Counted from the first letter of the stretch, positions 47,034 through 57,362 are shown. The stretch: 64,000 bases of DNA from Oceanidesulfovibrio indonesiensis (GCF_007625075.1 NZ_QMIE01000003.1:291326-355325); one strand, 5' to 3'. The notes: generated by a model not told the origin, from the sequence alone. A program made the numbers and translations.

Positions 47034-48095
47034 CTACTTTTTTGGACCAGGAAACAGCTCGCCCTGCTCGGCTTTCCGCCACAGGGCCGTCACGGTGCGG
47101 GCCTGAGCCTCCAGGCTGTAGTCCCGCGCCGTGGCCACGCCGGCCTTGGTGATCGCCCGGGCGCGTGGATCATCCGATTCGATAAGTTCCAGCGCGTCGC
47201 ACAGGGCCAACGCCGCGGCGGGCACATCGGCATCCGCCACGAAAAAGCCGTTGCCACCCTTCCTGGACTGACCGGAAGCGGGGCCATGGGACTCCCTCAC
47301 CATATACGGAGTCTCGATCACATAATCATCGCGTTGCCAGGCCTGGCGCATGTAGTCCCAGCAACCGACGCCGGCGAACCCCACCACGAACAAACCGCTC
47401 GCCATGGCCTCCAGGGGCGGCAGTGCGCAGCCTTCCGGAAAGCCCGTAGCCAGGAACAGGCGGCACGTGCGCATGACCTCGGCCACGTCTTCACGTGCGA
47501 GGCCGTCGATCTCCACCCAGCGGATCGGCTTGCCGGATATCTTGCCCCGCCTGCTCTCCACGGCGGCGCGTATCTGATGCGCCAGAGCCTTGTTCTTGCG
47601 CGGCATCCAGGCAATGGCAGGCGGCCCTGGCGGCGTCACAGGCGGAGCATGGAAGCTTTTCTGGTCGATGCCCGGCCAGAGCATGTGGGCCGAGGCGCCA
47701 ACCATTTCTTTGATGTACCAGGCCACTGGTCGCGAAACGGCGAGGAACGAGACCGGTAGATTCTGCCAATGCACGCCTTCCGGCAATCCGGAAAACAGAT
47801 ATGCCCAATTCTGGCACCAGACCACAACCCGGCAGCGGTCCAGGGCCGGGGCCATGGCGTTGGGCCATCCCTCCGGTGCAAGCCAGATGTCGTCGCGTCG
47901 CACCACCACATCGCTCAGTGTCAGCTTTTCCACATCGAACGCGGCGGCTGCGGACAAAGACGGCGTATTCCAATCGCCATGCGTAACCAGCGCGACATCG
48001 AAACCTTCGCGAATCAGGTGCCCGGCTACCTGGAGCAATTGCGCCAGCCCGCCGGTCTGCTTGGCCAGCGGCGGCAGAAAAATGAAGGTTCGCAT
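47034..48095 (-). CDS. Glycosyltransferase family 1-like protein
   Basis: The 353-residue protein starts at the ATG at 48095 with CAGGAT 6 bases upstream. It has the GT-B layout: an N-terminal lobe beginning FIFLPPLAKQTGGLAQLLQVAGHL and a C-terminal donor-binding lobe with IAWMPRKNKALAHQIRAAVES and GFPEGCALPPLEAMASGLFVVGF, where GCALPPLEAMASG is the donor-sugar motif. The sugars and acceptor are unknown. It shares its transcript with tatD and ftsY. Confidence 0.85.
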   Translation of the reverse strand: MRTFIFLPPLAKQTGGLAQLLQVAGHLIREGFDVALVTHGDWNTPSLSAAAAFDVEKLTLSDVVVRRDDIWLAPEGWPNAMAPALDRCRVVVWCQNWAYLFSGLPEGVHWQNLPVSFLAVSRPVAWYIKEMVGASAHMLWPGIDQKSFHAPPVTPPGPPAIAWMPRKNKALAHQIRAAVESRRGKISGKPIRWVEIDGLAREDVAEVMRTCRLFLATGFPEGCALPPLEAMASGLFVVGFAGVGCWDYMRQAWQRDDYVIETPYMVRESHGPASGQSRKGGNGFFVADADVPAAALALCDALELIESDDPRARAITKAGVATARDYSLEAQARTVTALWRKAEQGELFPGPKK

Positions 48096-48245
48096 GGCTA
48101 TCCTGTTGAGGTGCGTGGAAAGCACGGCGCAACTGGTCGTTTTGCGCGTTCGGGTGTGTACGTCTCACCCCATGCGCCGGCCGGCGCTGCCGTCGCGCAA
48201 CACCGCAGCTGGCTTCGTACTCATGGCCGCACCAGGGGCTCACTC

Positions 48246-48857
48246 TCAAAGGTTCTGACGATAGAGCAACGACTGTCTGAGCGTCTCCTTGTCCACATGC
48301 TTGACCTCCGCGCCGAGGGGGATGCCCTGGGCAAGGCGCGTCACACTCACATGAGGATACTCGCGCGCCACCATGTTGTTGATGTATGACGCGGTGTTTT
48401 CCGCCTCCAGCGTGGTGCCGAGAGCAAGGATGAGCTCGCGGACTTCGCCCTGAGCGAGGCGCTGCTTGAGCACGTCCGTGTTCAGGCCCGTGGCGTCCAC
48501 GCCGTCCAGCGGCGCGAGCAGACCGCCAAGGATAAGGTAAAGCCCCTGGTAGAACCCGCCGTCCTCGATGGCGAGCAGGCTGTCCCACTCCGCCACCAGG
48601 CACAGGGTCTCGCGACTGCGCCGTGCATCCGAGCAGATGGCGCAAGGGTTCCTGTCCGCCAGGCCTCTGCATTCGTCGCAAAGGCAGAGCCGGTCGCGCA
48701 GTTCATGTATCGCCCGGCCGAGCTCCCGCGTGCGGGCCTCGGGCCAGGCGAGCATGGTGAGCGCCATCCGAATGGCGGATTTGGGCCCCAGCCCGGGCAG
48801 TCCGGCAAGCTGGTCGACGAGGTCTTTGAGCGGCTCTGGAAGACGCTCGCGAACCAC
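48246..48857 (-). CDS. recR: Recombination protein RecR
   Basis: This 203-residue RecFOR-pathway protein loads RecA at gaps. It starts at a GTG that abuts the ybaB TAG stop. Helix-hairpin-helix (LVDQLAGLPGLGPKSAIRMAL, residues about 14-34), zinc motif CDECRGLADRNPCAICSDARR (about 60-80) and TOPRIM segment LVAEWDSLLAIEDGGFYQGLYLILGG are complete. The order dnaX-ybaB-recR is widely conserved. Confidence 0.96.
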   Translation of the reverse strand: MVRERLPEPLKDLVDQLAGLPGLGPKSAIRMALTMLAWPEARTRELGRAIHELRDRLCLCDECRGLADRNPCAICSDARRSRETLCLVAEWDSLLAIEDGGFYQGLYLILGGLLAPLDGVDATGLNTDVLKQRLAQGEVRELILALGTTLEAENTASYINNMVAREYPHVSVTRLAQGIPLGAEVKHVDKETLRQSLLYRQNL

Positions 48858-49169
48858 CTAGAACATCCCCGGAATCTTCATCCCGCCGGTAAGCGCGCCC
48901 ATCTCTTCCTCGGCCATTTCCTTGGCCTTCTTGAGCGCTTCGTTCACGGCGGAGAGGATCAGGTCTTCCAGCATGGGCACGTCTTCGGGGTCGACTGCCT
49001 GCGGATCGATCTTCACGCTCTTGATCTCCTGACCGCCGGTGGCGACAACTGTGACCATCCCTCCGCCGACAGAGGCCTCCACCTCTTTATCGGCGAGTTC
49101 TTCCTGGGCCTTCTGAATCTTTTTCTGCATGACTTGCGCTTGGCGCACCAGATCGTTCATGCCGCGCAT
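48858..49169 (-). CDS. YbaB/EbfC nucleoid-associated protein
   Basis: This is a 103-residue DNA-binding dimer. QAQVMQKKIQKAQEELADKEVEASVGGGMVTVV and EIKSVKIDPQAVDPEDVPMLEDLI are the family core. The stop is directly followed by the recR GTG, and dnaX lies 37 bp upstream, so the three are co-transcribed. An in-frame ATG three codons in (49160) is an alternative start. Confidence 0.93.
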   Translation of the reverse strand: MRGMNDLVRQAQVMQKKIQKAQEELADKEVEASVGGGMVTVVATGGQEIKSVKIDPQAVDPEDVPMLEDLILSAVNEALKKAKEMAEEEMGALTGGMKIPGMF

Positions 49170-49206
49170 GGTGTATCCTCCATGGAATCGATCGTGTTCG
49201 GTTGGG

Positions 49207-51153
49207 TCACCCTTCTAGGGAGCCGTTGGCGGAAGGGCCGCCGGGCTCCTGCGAGGATCTGACAGAATAGCAGCTCACAAACTGCGCGTCGAACTCTTCT
49301 ATAACCCCTTGCACCAACGGCCGGGAGCGAACATCGTCGAGCAGTTCCTTGTGGCGGATGAATTCGCCGGTTTCGCTGACGGCCTCGATGCGCACATTCG
49401 GGCCATAGTGCTCGGCTACGAGCGGCTCGATAAACCGCCAGTGCTGGGATTCCTCCACCTGATCCTTGTGAAAGCTGGACTTGCAAAAAATCGTCAACAC
49501 GCCGTTTTTCAGCTCGCCGCGCGTGCGTAAAAGGGCGATGGGCCCGTCCTCGCCACCGGCTTCGCGGTAGCGCTGCAGAAACCCATCCCACCCCGGCGCA
49601 TATTGTTTGGCGACCGACGGAGTCAGGTCCGCGCTCACGGAATCTTGCACTTGCGATGCTGAAGGCGTCTCCACCTGCGGCGACTCCTCGCTGCCTGCGG
49701 CGGCGGGGTGGCCTGGCGGGGGCTCGTCCGAGGGAATGGCCGGCTGCGGTTCGGCCTGGGCAGATGGTTGCGCCTGCGGCTCTTGCATGGCGGGTTGCGG
49801 AGCAGACGACGGTTGCGGCGTTTGCGCAGATTGAGCCGGAGCAGGACGCGGCGCCTGGGCCGGTGCCGAAACGGACTTCGGGGTTTGCTCCGGAGCTGGG
49901 CGGCTCTGCGCTGTGGACGACGCGGTGCGCTGTCCCCCTGGAACAGGACGGCCGCCGGAAGACGGCGCACCCTGCGGCGCGGCGCCGCCCGGGGCGCCTG
50001 AACCACCCGAAGCGCCGGAACCTCCTGCGGCCGGAGTCGCGGGCAGGTTCTCCAGCGGTATTAGCCGCGGCAGGAACGCGAGGTTCACGAGCAGCAGCTC
50101 CAGGGCGAGGGCGGGCTCCAGACTGGTGAGTACGCGGCGCTGACCTTCGAGGGTCATCTGCCAGGCGGCGTGGATGTGGGCCAGCTCCAGCTTCTGCGCC
50201 CACTCCATCCAGCCTGCCGCTTCCTCCTCGGCCAGATCGAGCAGGGGCATGGCAGCCTCGCCCGACTGCTTGAGCAGGAAGAGCGTGCGCCACACGGCAA
50301 CGAGCTCGCGCAGGAAGAAGCCGAGGTCCAGCCCCTGGTCCAGAATCTGACCGAGCACCCGGGAGACGCCCACGGGGTCCTGGGCGTGGATGGCCTCCAG
50401 CAGCTCGAAAAATATTTCCTGGCCGGCAAGGCCGAGCACCGAACGCACGTCCTCGGAGCGCAGCGGCCCCGAACCGAGAGCGATGACCTGGCCCATGAGG
50501 GACATGGAGTCCCGCACGCTGCCGGCGGCGCGTTTGGCGATGATCGCCAGGGCGGCCTCTTCGTACTCCACAGACTCCCTGTCCAGCACGCCTCGCAGGT
50601 GGTCCATGAGCCGTGGCGCGGGCAGCCGCTTGAACACGAAGTGCTGGCATCGGCTGACGATGGTGGCCGGGAACTTGTGCGATTCCGTGGTGGCGAGCAC
50701 GAAGGTGACGTTGGGGGGCGGCTCTTCCAGCGTCTTGAGCAACGCGTTGAACGCTTCCTTGGTGAGCATGTGGGCTTCATCGATGATGAAGACCTTGTAG
50801 CGGCACTCCATGGGCGCGTAGCCGATATCCTCGCGCAGGCGGCGGGCGTCGTCTATGCCGCGGTTGGACGCGCCGTCGATCTCGATGACGTCCACGGCCG
50901 CGCCCTGGGTGATCTGGCGGCAGTTGACGCACTCGTTGCAGGGCTCCGCCGTAGGAGCCGTGACGCAGTTCACCGCCTTGGCGAAAATGCGCGCCAGGGT
51001 GGTCTTGCCCACGCCGCGCGTGCCGCTGAAAAGATAGGCCGGCGCGATGCGGTCCTCGAGCGCTGCCCGGGAAAGCACGGCCTTGACCGTCTCCTGGCCG
51101 GCGACCTCGTCGAAGCGCTGCGGCCTGTATTTTGCTGTGAGCGACTGGCTCAT
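49207..51153 (-). CDS. dnaX: DNA polymerase III subunit gamma/tau
   Basis: The 648-residue clamp-loader subunit has Walker A in FSGTRGVGKTTLARIFAKAV (about residue 43-60), a zinc loop (Cys72, Cys75, Cys78 and neighbours in CNECVNC), VFIIDEAHMLTKEAFNALLKTLEEPP and SVRDSMSLMGQVIALG. After residue about 365 the chain is a Pro/Ala/Gln/Ser-rich linker, then a C-terminal tau-like segment. I see no A-AAA-AAG slippery heptamer, so a shorter gamma form by frameshift is not supported. First gene of dnaX-ybaB-recR. Confidence 0.95.
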   Translation of the reverse strand: MSQSLTAKYRPQRFDEVAGQETVKAVLSRAALEDRIAPAYLFSGTRGVGKTTLARIFAKAVNCVTAPTAEPCNECVNCRQITQGAAVDVIEIDGASNRGIDDARRLREDIGYAPMECRYKVFIIDEAHMLTKEAFNALLKTLEEPPPNVTFVLATTESHKFPATIVSRCQHFVFKRLPAPRLMDHLRGVLDRESVEYEEAALAIIAKRAAGSVRDSMSLMGQVIALGSGPLRSEDVRSVLGLAGQEIFFELLEAIHAQDPVGVSRVLGQILDQGLDLGFFLRELVAVWRTLFLLKQSGEAAMPLLDLAEEEAAGWMEWAQKLELAHIHAAWQMTLEGQRRVLTSLEPALALELLLVNLAFLPRLIPLENLPATPAAGGSGASGGSGAPGGAAPQGAPSSGGRPVPGGQRTASSTAQSRPAPEQTPKSVSAPAQAPRPAPAQSAQTPQPSSAPQPAMQEPQAQPSAQAEPQPAIPSDEPPPGHPAAAGSEESPQVETPSASQVQDSVSADLTPSVAKQYAPGWDGFLQRYREAGGEDGPIALLRTRGELKNGVLTIFCKSSFHKDQVEESQHWRFIEPLVAEHYGPNVRIEAVSETGEFIRHKELLDDVRSRPLVQGVIEEFDAQFVSCYSVRSSQEPGGPSANGSLEG

Positions 51154-51347
51154 GAGCGATGGGTTAGCGCGATTCCAGTGAAAATGAAAGGCTGGTTTAA
51201 CAAGCTGTCATGATTGAGCATGCAGGACCAATTGAAGGCCTGTTTCTTCGGCGCCGGATGTCTCTCCGGGAGCAGTACCCCCACACGAAGGGAGCCCGGC
51301 CCGCAGCATGGCGAACCGGGCCCCGAACAAAGCCAGCGCGCAGCCGG

Positions 51348-52268
51348 CTAGACTTCGTAGCGGTGCAGCCAGTGCTCGTATTTGGGGTTCTCGCCGCCCA
51401 CGACCTTGAAGAACTCGGCCTGCAGGTGCTTGGCCACCTTGAAATCACCCTTGCCGATGCGCCGGCGGTCCAGCTCGCGGATGGGAGTCAGCTCCGCAGC
51501 GGTGCCGCAGAAAAACGCCTCATCAGCGGTGTACACTTCGTCGCGAGAGAACTGCTGCTCCACGACCTTGTAACCAAGATCCTCGGCCAGTTCCATGAGG
51601 CTGGCGCGAGTGATGCCTTCCAGGATGGAGGTCAGCGGCGTGGTCTTGATGACGCCCTTGCGCACGATGAAGATGTTCTCGCCGGTGGCCTCGGACACAT
51701 AGCCGGCGGTGTCCAGCATCAGGCCCTCGTCGTAGCCGTCGGCCACGGCCTCGCGCTTGGCGAGCACGGAGTTCACATAGTTGCCGCAGACCTTGCCCTT
51801 GGTCATCATTACGTTGACGTGGTGGCGATTGAAGGACGACGTCCTCACGCGGATACCGTTCTCCAGGGCTTCTTCGCCAAGGTACGCGCCCCACGGCCAG
51901 GTAGCGATGATTGTCTGAATGGGGTTGGTCCCGGGATGCACGCCCATGGCGCCCGCGCCCACGAATGCCAGCGGACGGATGTAGCCTTCCGGCATCTTGT
52001 TGGCCTTGAGCGTCTCCACGATGGCGTCGACGATCTCATCCTCGTTGAACGGAATCTCCATCTGCACGATATGCGCGGACTGGAAAAGCCGCTCCACATG
52101 CTCCTTGAGGCGAAACACCGAGGACCCACCATCCTTGAGGCGGTAGGAACGGATGCCTTCGAACACGCCGAGTCCGTAATGGAGCGAGTGGGTGAGGACG
52201 TGGACATTGGCCTCGTCCCAGGGGACGAGCCTGCCGTCGAACCATATGGATTCCATCTTCTGGACCAT
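51348..52268 (-). CDS. ilvE: Branched-chain amino acid aminotransferase
   Basis: The 306-residue fold-type IV PLP enzyme makes valine, leucine and isoleucine from 2-oxo acids. Visible motifs are [24 protein letters not shown], the PLP lysine in [56 protein letters not shown] and [14 protein letters not shown]. All are intact. A well-spaced sigma-70 promoter lies at 52306-52334, so it has its own transcript. Confidence 0.94.
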   Translation of the reverse strand: MVQKMESIWFDGRLVPWDEANVHVLTHSLHYGLGVFEGIRSYRLKDGGSSVFRLKEHVERLFQSAHIVQMEIPFNEDEIVDAIVETLKANKMPEGYIRPLAFVGAGAMGVHPGTNPIQTIIATWPWGAYLGEEALENGIRVRTSSFNRHHVNVMMTKGKVCGNYVNSVLAKREAVADGYDEGLMLDTAGYVSEATGENIFIVRKGVIKTTPLTSILEGITRASLMELAEDLGYKVVEQQFSRDEVYTADEAFFCGTAAELTPIRELDRRRIGKGDFKVAKHLQAEFFKVVGGENPKYEHWLHRYEV

Positions 52269-52305
52269 GAGTGACTCCCTGAAATGTATTTAATGTAGGC
52301 GGAGA

Positions 52306-52334
52306 AAAATACGAGAGGCCGCCCCGCAAGTCAA
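52306..52334 (-). promoter_or_regulatory. Sigma-70 promoter for ilvE
   Basis: On the minus strand TTGACT (52334-52329) and TATTTT (52311-52306) are 17 bp apart. The predicted start lies about 32 bases upstream of the ilvE ATG. Confidence 0.65.
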
Positions 52335-52380
52335 GGATGCCGGGCGCTCCTGGCAGTTCGCTTCCGCAACACTGCCTGCT

Positions 52381-53865
52381 TTATTCCTTTTCCCCGTGGC
52401 TCGGGCGGAAAAGAACCTTGAACGGCGCATGCGGCAGGCCCAGCAGTTTGCGCAGCTGATTCTCCAGGTATTTGGCGTAGGAGTCCTTTACGCGTTCGGG
52501 ATCGTTGACGAAAAACACGAAGGTGGGCGGATGCACAGCGGTCTGCGTCATATAGTAGAATTTGGCGCGCCTGCGCTTGACCACTGGCGCCTGATGGCGA
52601 CGCAGGGCCTCGCCCATGGCGCGGTTGAGCACGCCGGTGGAGACGCGAGTGCCGGCTTCCTCGTGGATTGCTCTGGCCATAATGAGGATCCTGTCCACAT
52701 TGTAGCCGTTGAGGGCCGAACCATTGATCTTGGGCACGTGCGGACAGATGGACAGGGCTGATTCCAGGTCCTTCACCAGCTTCTTGCGCGCTTCGGCCGG
52801 CACGAGGTCCATCTTGTTCAGAAATACGAGAAACGCGATCTTCTCCTTGTCCAGGTAGGAGATGAGCTTCTTGTCCTGCTGGGCAACACCGCCCACGGCG
52901 TCTATGACCAGCACGGCCACGTCCGCCTTGCGCGCGGACTTGAGCGCGGACTGCACCGAAAACTGCTCCACCTCGTCCGTGATCTTGGTGCGGCGGCGCA
53001 CGCCGGCCGTGTCCACGAAGGTGAACCGCCACACCTCATCGGCTGCGCCTTCCTGTGGCTCAAAATCCTCAGTGGTTTCGACTTTTTTCCGGGAGTGCTT
53101 GCCGCCTTTGCCGCCTCTGAGCTTTGCGGCCGGTATGTCCGCCACCACGTCCACGCTGTCGCGCGTGGTGCCGGCCAGTTCACTGACGATCATGCGGTCC
53201 TCGCCCACGATGCGGTTGACCAGGGACGACTTGCCGGCATTGGGCCGACCGAGCATGGCGATGCGCAGGCCCTTGCGCACTCCGGAGTCTTCGGCCTCGG
53301 ATTCCTCCACCGTCCTTTCTTCGGGCAGACGTTCGCGGATGGTATCCAGGAGTCCGTTCATGTTCATGCCGTGTGCTGCGGAAACGGCTATGAGGTCGAG
53401 CCCCAGGGCATAAAATTCTGCGAGCAGTTCATCTTCGCGCTCCTCGCCGTCCACCTTGTTCACGACAAGCAGCACCGATTTGCCCGAGCCGCGCAAATGA
53501 TCCGCCAGCCTGGCGTCCAGCGGCGAGAGCCCTTCGCGACCGTCGACCACGAGCACAAGCACGTCGGCTTCTTCAACAGCGATACGCGCCTGCTCATACA
53601 CCTCGGCCTCGAAGCCCTTGAGCCCTTCCGGGCCTTTGGCGTCCCAGCGCACGGATTCGCCGGCGTCGTCCAGTGCGAAGCCGCCAGTATCCACCAGGCC
53701 GAAGGGGCGGCCGTCCCTGCGCCGCACCTCGCCGTACATGCGGTCGCGGGTCACGCCGGGCCGGTCGTGGGTGATGGCGCGGTTCTTCCCGACCATGCGG
53801 TTGAACATGGTGGACTTGCCGACATTGGGCCGGCCGATGAGCGCGACGAGTGGTAGGGTCTGCAT
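52381..53865 (-). CDS. der: Ribosome-assembly GTPase Der (EngA)
   Basis: This double-GTPase for 50S assembly has 494 residues from the ATG at 53865; the ATG at 53883 is an alternative. GTPase 1 has VALIGRPNVGKSTMFNRMVG and VDTGGF, with an extra loop of about 20 residues after it (64-85), and VNKVDG. GTPase 2 has IAMLGRPNAGKSSLVNRIVG, GTTRDSVDV, FVDTAGVRRRTK and LNKMDL. Between GTTRD and DTAG about 37 extra Lys/Glu-rich residues (242-278) are inserted. The KH-like domain is at the C-terminus. Confidence 0.94.
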   Translation of the reverse strand: MQTLPLVALIGRPNVGKSTMFNRMVGKNRAITHDRPGVTRDRMYGEVRRRDGRPFGLVDTGGFALDDAGESVRWDAKGPEGLKGFEAEVYEQARIAVEEADVLVLVVDGREGLSPLDARLADHLRGSGKSVLLVVNKVDGEEREDELLAEFYALGLDLIAVSAAHGMNMNGLLDTIRERLPEERTVEESEAEDSGVRKGLRIAMLGRPNAGKSSLVNRIVGEDRMIVSELAGTTRDSVDVVADIPAAKLRGGKGGKHSRKKVETTEDFEPQEGAADEVWRFTFVDTAGVRRRTKITDEVEQFSVQSALKSARKADVAVLVIDAVGGVAQQDKKLISYLDKEKIAFLVFLNKMDLVPAEARKKLVKDLESALSICPHVPKINGSALNGYNVDRILIMARAIHEEAGTRVSTGVLNRAMGEALRRHQAPVVKRRRAKFYYMTQTAVHPPTFVFFVNDPERVKDSYAKYLENQLRKLLGLPHAPFKVLFRPSHGEKE

Positions 53866-53947
53866 AGAAAATCCATCTATCACAAACGCCGCCCCCCTGT
53901 CTTTCGTGGACAGTGAGAGCGACGCCTGGGTGATTGATTGTGTAGAA

Positions 53948-54040
53948 TGAGGGTTCCACCCTCACAACCCGCCAGGGAGCTATGCTCCCTGAACCTTAAC
54001 AGGTGTGGAGGGGATTGGTGATCCCCTGGCCGCCGGAGGC
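53948..54040 (-). repeat. Dispersed hairpin repeat, copy R5
   Basis: Modules in the opposite orientation to the other copies. On the plus strand, TGAGGGT-tcc-ACCCTCA at 53948-53964, CAGGGAGC-tat-GCTCCCTG at 53973-53991, GGGGAT-tggtg-ATCCCC at 54010-54026, then CCCCTGGCCGCCGGAGGC at 54023-54040. It ends 17 bp from the mtnA stop. Confidence 0.75.
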
Positions 54041-54057
54041 ATTGTTACAATATAATC

Positions 54058-55116
54058 TTACAGTCCGGCTTCTTCAAAAGCCTTTTGTATGGACTCTGAG
54101 TACGGAGCTTTGAGCACGCCGCGTTCGGTGATGATGGCCGTAATGAGTTCGTTGGGCGTGGGATCGAAGGCGAAGTTGTAGACCGGCACATCGGTCGGGC
54201 ATATCTGCACATCGCCCACGTGAGTCACCTCGCGGGGCGTGCGGTCCTCGATGGGCACGTCGTCGCCCGTGGGGGTGTCGCGGTCAATGGTGGAAAGCGG
54301 CGCCGCCACGTAGAACGGGATGCCGTGCTGCCTGGCCAGCACAGCCACGCCGTAGGTGCCGATCTTGTTCACGGCGTCGCCGTTGGCCGTGATGCGGTCC
54401 GCGCCCACCACCACGCGCTGGACCATGCCCTTTTTCATGAGCAGGGCGCAGGCGTTGTCGCAGGCGATGGTTACCGGAATGCCGTCCTTGTGCAGTTCGT
54501 ACGCCGTGAGCCGCGCACCCTGCAGGAACGGCCGCGTCTCGTTGGCGATGACGTGGATATTCTTGCCCTGCTCGATGGCGCCGCGGATGACGCCGAGAGC
54601 GGTCCCGTAACCGGCCGTCGCCAGCGCACCGGCGTTGCAGTGGGTCATCACCGAGTCACCGTCCTCGAACAACGCGCCGCCGAACCGGCCGATGGCCTTG
54701 CAGCTCTCGATGTCGTCCTGCTGGATCTGCCGGGCCATTTCAAGCCACACCGCAGCGACATCGTCCAGCGAGGCTTCGGGCATACCGTCCCAGGTGTCCT
54801 TCAGCCGGACCACGGCCCAGCGCAGGTTCACCGCCGTGGGGCGGGCATCGGCGATGATCTCCAGCTTGGTTTCGAGCTTCTTTTTCCAGTCGCCCTCCCC
54901 GCCTGTCTCGGCGAGCACTTCCAGGGCCGCGAGATGGCACCCGTACGCCGCCGTAACGCCGATGGCCGGGGCGCCGCGCACGACCATGGTCTGCAGCGCG
55001 TACACAATGTCCTCGGTGGTGCGGCACTCGAAGGTCTCCTCCCTGCAGGGCAGGAGCCGCTGATCGAGCAGTTTCAGAGCCTTGGCCGCGTCGTCGTACT
55101 GGATGTGGTCGGTCAT
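54058..55116 (-). CDS. mtnA: S-methyl-5-thioribose-1-phosphate isomerase
   Basis: This 352-residue methionine-salvage enzyme converts methylthioribose-1-phosphate to methylthioribulose-1-phosphate. Family blocks are [20 protein letters not shown] (about residue 48), [22 protein letters not shown] with the catalytic cysteine (about 160), [17 protein letters not shown], and [23 protein letters not shown] with the catalytic aspartate. All are intact. No other methionine-salvage gene is adjacent; its flanks are repeats R5 and R6. Confidence 0.93.
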   Translation of the reverse strand: MTDHIQYDDAAKALKLLDQRLLPCREETFECRTTEDIVYALQTMVVRGAPAIGVTAAYGCHLAALEVLAETGGEGDWKKKLETKLEIIADARPTAVNLRWAVVRLKDTWDGMPEASLDDVAAVWLEMARQIQQDDIESCKAIGRFGGALFEDGDSVMTHCNAGALATAGYGTALGVIRGAIEQGKNIHVIANETRPFLQGARLTAYELHKDGIPVTIACDNACALLMKKGMVQRVVVGADRITANGDAVNKIGTYGVAVLARQHGIPFYVAAPLSTIDRDTPTGDDVPIEDRTPREVTHVGDVQICPTDVPVYNFAFDPTPNELITAIITERGVLKAPYSESIQKAFEEAGL

Positions 55117-55228
55117 GATCTCGTCTTTGGTTGGCGGTTCACGGTGCAGGGACCATGGGCCCTGGCCCCCTTTCTGGGCGGTTTTGCTGGCGCGGAACGC
55201 GTCATTAAAGCCGCCAGAAATCGGGGGT

Positions 55229-55272
55229 AAGGGAGCCGTGCTCCCTTGCGGGCTCCGGGGCAGCCCCCGGAG
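55229..55272 (+). repeat. Dispersed hairpin repeat, copy R6
   Basis: AAGGGAGC-cgt-GCTCCCTT at 55229-55247, then CTCCGGGG-cagc-CCCCGGAG at 55253-55272. It ends 8 bp from the carbamoyltransferase stop. Confidence 0.75.
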
Positions 55273-55280
55273 GAAAGAAA

Positions 55281-57146
55281 CTAATCGAGCTCGTACTCGT
55301 CGCGCCAGTCACCCTTTTCCTGCCATTCAGGCTGGGCGGATTTTTCAAGCAGGTGGTTGCCGAGCACGAGATAGTCCATCTCAGTACGCATGAAGCATCG
55401 GTAGGCGTCTTCCGGCGTGCAGACGATGGGTTCGCCGCGGACGTTGAAAGAGGTGTTGACCACGAGCGGGCAGCCGGTGAGCTCATGGAACGCGCTGATG
55501 AGCTTGTGGTAGTCCGGGTTCGTCTCCCGGTGGACCGTCTGGATGCGTGCGGAAAAGTCCACGTGGGTCACGGCCGGGATGTCCGAGCGCTGGATGTAGA
55601 GCCGGTCGTAGAGCGGCAGCTCGTTGTAGTTCGCGGGCAACGGCTTGCAGTGGGGCTCGGTCACCTGCGCCACCACGAGCATGTAGGGCGAAGGCGTGCC
55701 GTCCAGCTCGAACCATTCGCTCGCATGCTCGGCCAGCACCGAGGGGGCGAAGGGCCGGAATCCCTCGCGGTACTTGATCTTGAGGTTGAGTTTCTTCTGC
55801 GTCTCCGGATCGCGGGGGTCGCCCAGGATGGAGCGATTGCCCAGAGCGCGGGGGCCCCACTCCATGCGGCCGCGATACCAGCCCACGGCGGCGCCTTCGG
55901 CGATCTTGCCGGCCACGGTGGCGCACAACTCGGAGAAGTCGTCGAACTTCTGCGCCGGGGCGGAGTGTTTGCGCAGAGTGCGCATGACGTACCCTTCGCC
56001 GTAGATCGGACCGAGATAGGAGCCCTGCATGGAGTCGGGCTTCTCGGGCGTGGCCCTCTCGGCGCCGTAGGCGATGTGCCATGCGGCCAATGCAGCGCCG
56101 AGGGCGCCGCCAGCATCGCCGGCTGCCGGCTGTATCCAGATGTCGTCGAAGATCTTTTCGCGGATGAGCTTGCCGTTGGCCACACAGTTGAGGGCCACGC
56201 CGCCGGCCATGACAAGGTTGCCGGAGCCTGTCAGTTCGCGGGCTGATCGGGCGAGGCGGTCCATGACCTCCTCGGTGACCTGCTGGATGGCCAGGGCCAT
56301 GTCCATGTACTCCTGGCCGATCTCGTCACTTTCAGGCTTGCGTTTCGGCACGCCGAAGAGCTTTTCCCAGCGGGTGTCGCAGCACATGGTCAGGCCCGTG
56401 GCGAAGTCGAAATAACGCATGTTCAGCAGCAGCGAGCCGTCCGGCCTGAGGTCGATGAGCTCGTCCAGGATCAACTCGCGCCAGCGTTGCGTACGCTCGG
56501 AATCCGGGTTCCCATACGGCGCCAGACCCATGAGCTTGTACTCGCCGGAGTTGACCTTGAAACCCGTGTAGTAGGTGAAGGCCGAGTACAGGAGGCCGAG
56601 GGAGTGCGGGAAGTCGAGCTGCTTTTCGATGGTAATGTCCTTGCCGCGGCCATGGGCGATGGTCGTGGTGGCCCACTCGCCAACGCCGTCCACGGTAAGC
56701 ACGGCCGCATCCTCGAAGGGCGAGGGGTAGAACGCGCTCGCCACGTGGGAGAGGTGGTGCTCCGGAAAAAGGAACGGCGGGTGCCCGGGCCCGATGTCCT
56801 CCAGCTCGTCGCGCAAGGTCTTCTTCATGAAAAGCTTTTCCTTGATCCACACGGGCATGGAGGACAAAAAACTTGTGAGGCCCTTGGGCGCGTAGGCGTG
56901 GTATGTCTCCAGCAGCCGCTCGAACTTGAGATACGGCTTGTCGTAGAAGGCTACCGCCCTGAGGTCGCCAGGGGTCAATCCGGCCTCGTTCAGCACGTAC
57001 TTCACTGCATGACGCGGAAAACTCTGGTCGTGCTTCTTGCGTGTGAAGCGCTCCTCGTGCGCGGCGGCGATGATCTCGCCGTCCAGCAGCAGGGCCGCTG
57101 CCGAGTCGTGGTAGAAAGCTGATATGCCCAGAATGGCGTCGGCCAT
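55281..57146 (-). CDS. Carbamoyltransferase (NodU/CmcH/TobZ family)
   Basis: The 621-residue enzyme transfers a carbamoyl group from carbamoyl phosphate, with ATP, to an unknown hydroxyl. The N-terminal Kae1-like part has [14 protein letters not shown] and [18 protein letters not shown] (metal-binding histidines), [12 protein letters not shown] and GLAPYGNP. The C-terminal domain has [23 protein letters not shown] and a [24 protein letters not shown] end. It lies 9 bp after the DUF5989 stop, which in turn follows an SxtJ-type gene. That set of three is also found elsewhere in bacterial clusters. The acceptor is unknown. Confidence 0.92.
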   Translation of the reverse strand: MADAILGISAFYHDSAAALLLDGEIIAAAHEERFTRKKHDQSFPRHAVKYVLNEAGLTPGDLRAVAFYDKPYLKFERLLETYHAYAPKGLTSFLSSMPVWIKEKLFMKKTLRDELEDIGPGHPPFLFPEHHLSHVASAFYPSPFEDAAVLTVDGVGEWATTTIAHGRGKDITIEKQLDFPHSLGLLYSAFTYYTGFKVNSGEYKLMGLAPYGNPDSERTQRWRELILDELIDLRPDGSLLLNMRYFDFATGLTMCCDTRWEKLFGVPKRKPESDEIGQEYMDMALAIQQVTEEVMDRLARSARELTGSGNLVMAGGVALNCVANGKLIREKIFDDIWIQPAAGDAGGALGAALAAWHIAYGAERATPEKPDSMQGSYLGPIYGEGYVMRTLRKHSAPAQKFDDFSELCATVAGKIAEGAAVGWYRGRMEWGPRALGNRSILGDPRDPETQKKLNLKIKYREGFRPFAPSVLAEHASEWFELDGTPSPYMLVVAQVTEPHCKPLPANYNELPLYDRLYIQRSDIPAVTHVDFSARIQTVHRETNPDYHKLISAFHELTGCPLVVNTSFNVRGEPIVCTPEDAYRCFMRTEMDYLVLGNHLLEKSAQPEWQEKGDWRDEYELD

Positions 57147-57155
57147 CGCGAACCC

Positions 57156-57305
57156 CTAGAATATGGTGTAGATGAACGGCGCCACGGCCGAGCCGGACGT
57201 GAGCACGATGAGCACGCCGAACAAGAGCAGCACCAGAATGAGCGGCAGGAGCCAGAATTTCTTGCGCTCCTTCATGAACTGCCACAGGTCTTTGATGAAA
57301 TCCAT
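57156..57305 (-). CDS. DUF5989 family single-helix membrane peptide
   Basis: This 49-residue gene was found by direct translation. It reads MDFIKDLWQFMKERKKFWLL, a hydrophobic helix LILVLLLFGVLIVLTSG, and the end SAVAPFIYTIF. The FMKERKKFW and SAVAPFIY motifs match DUF5989 peptides, which I know as neighbours of SxtJ proteins and carbamoyltransferases. It probably anchors or assists that enzyme at the membrane. Its ATG is CAT at 57303-57305, and GGAG lies just upstream. Confidence 0.85.
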   Translation of the reverse strand: MDFIKDLWQFMKERKKFWLLPLILVLLLFGVLIVLTSGSAVAPFIYTIF

Positions 57306-57362
57306 TTCGCTATACTCCTTGTGGAAATCGGGGCTCCGACACGAACACCGGCATCATGGGGT

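Noticed and set aside
49600-50050. Programmed frameshift in dnaX to make gamma
   Set aside because: No A-AAA-AAG-type slippery heptamer was seen in the linker region on the coding strand.
51296-51324. GC-rich inverted repeat after ilvE
   Set aside because: GCCCGG and CCGGGC arms around 16 bases have no T run; they are too weak to call a terminator.
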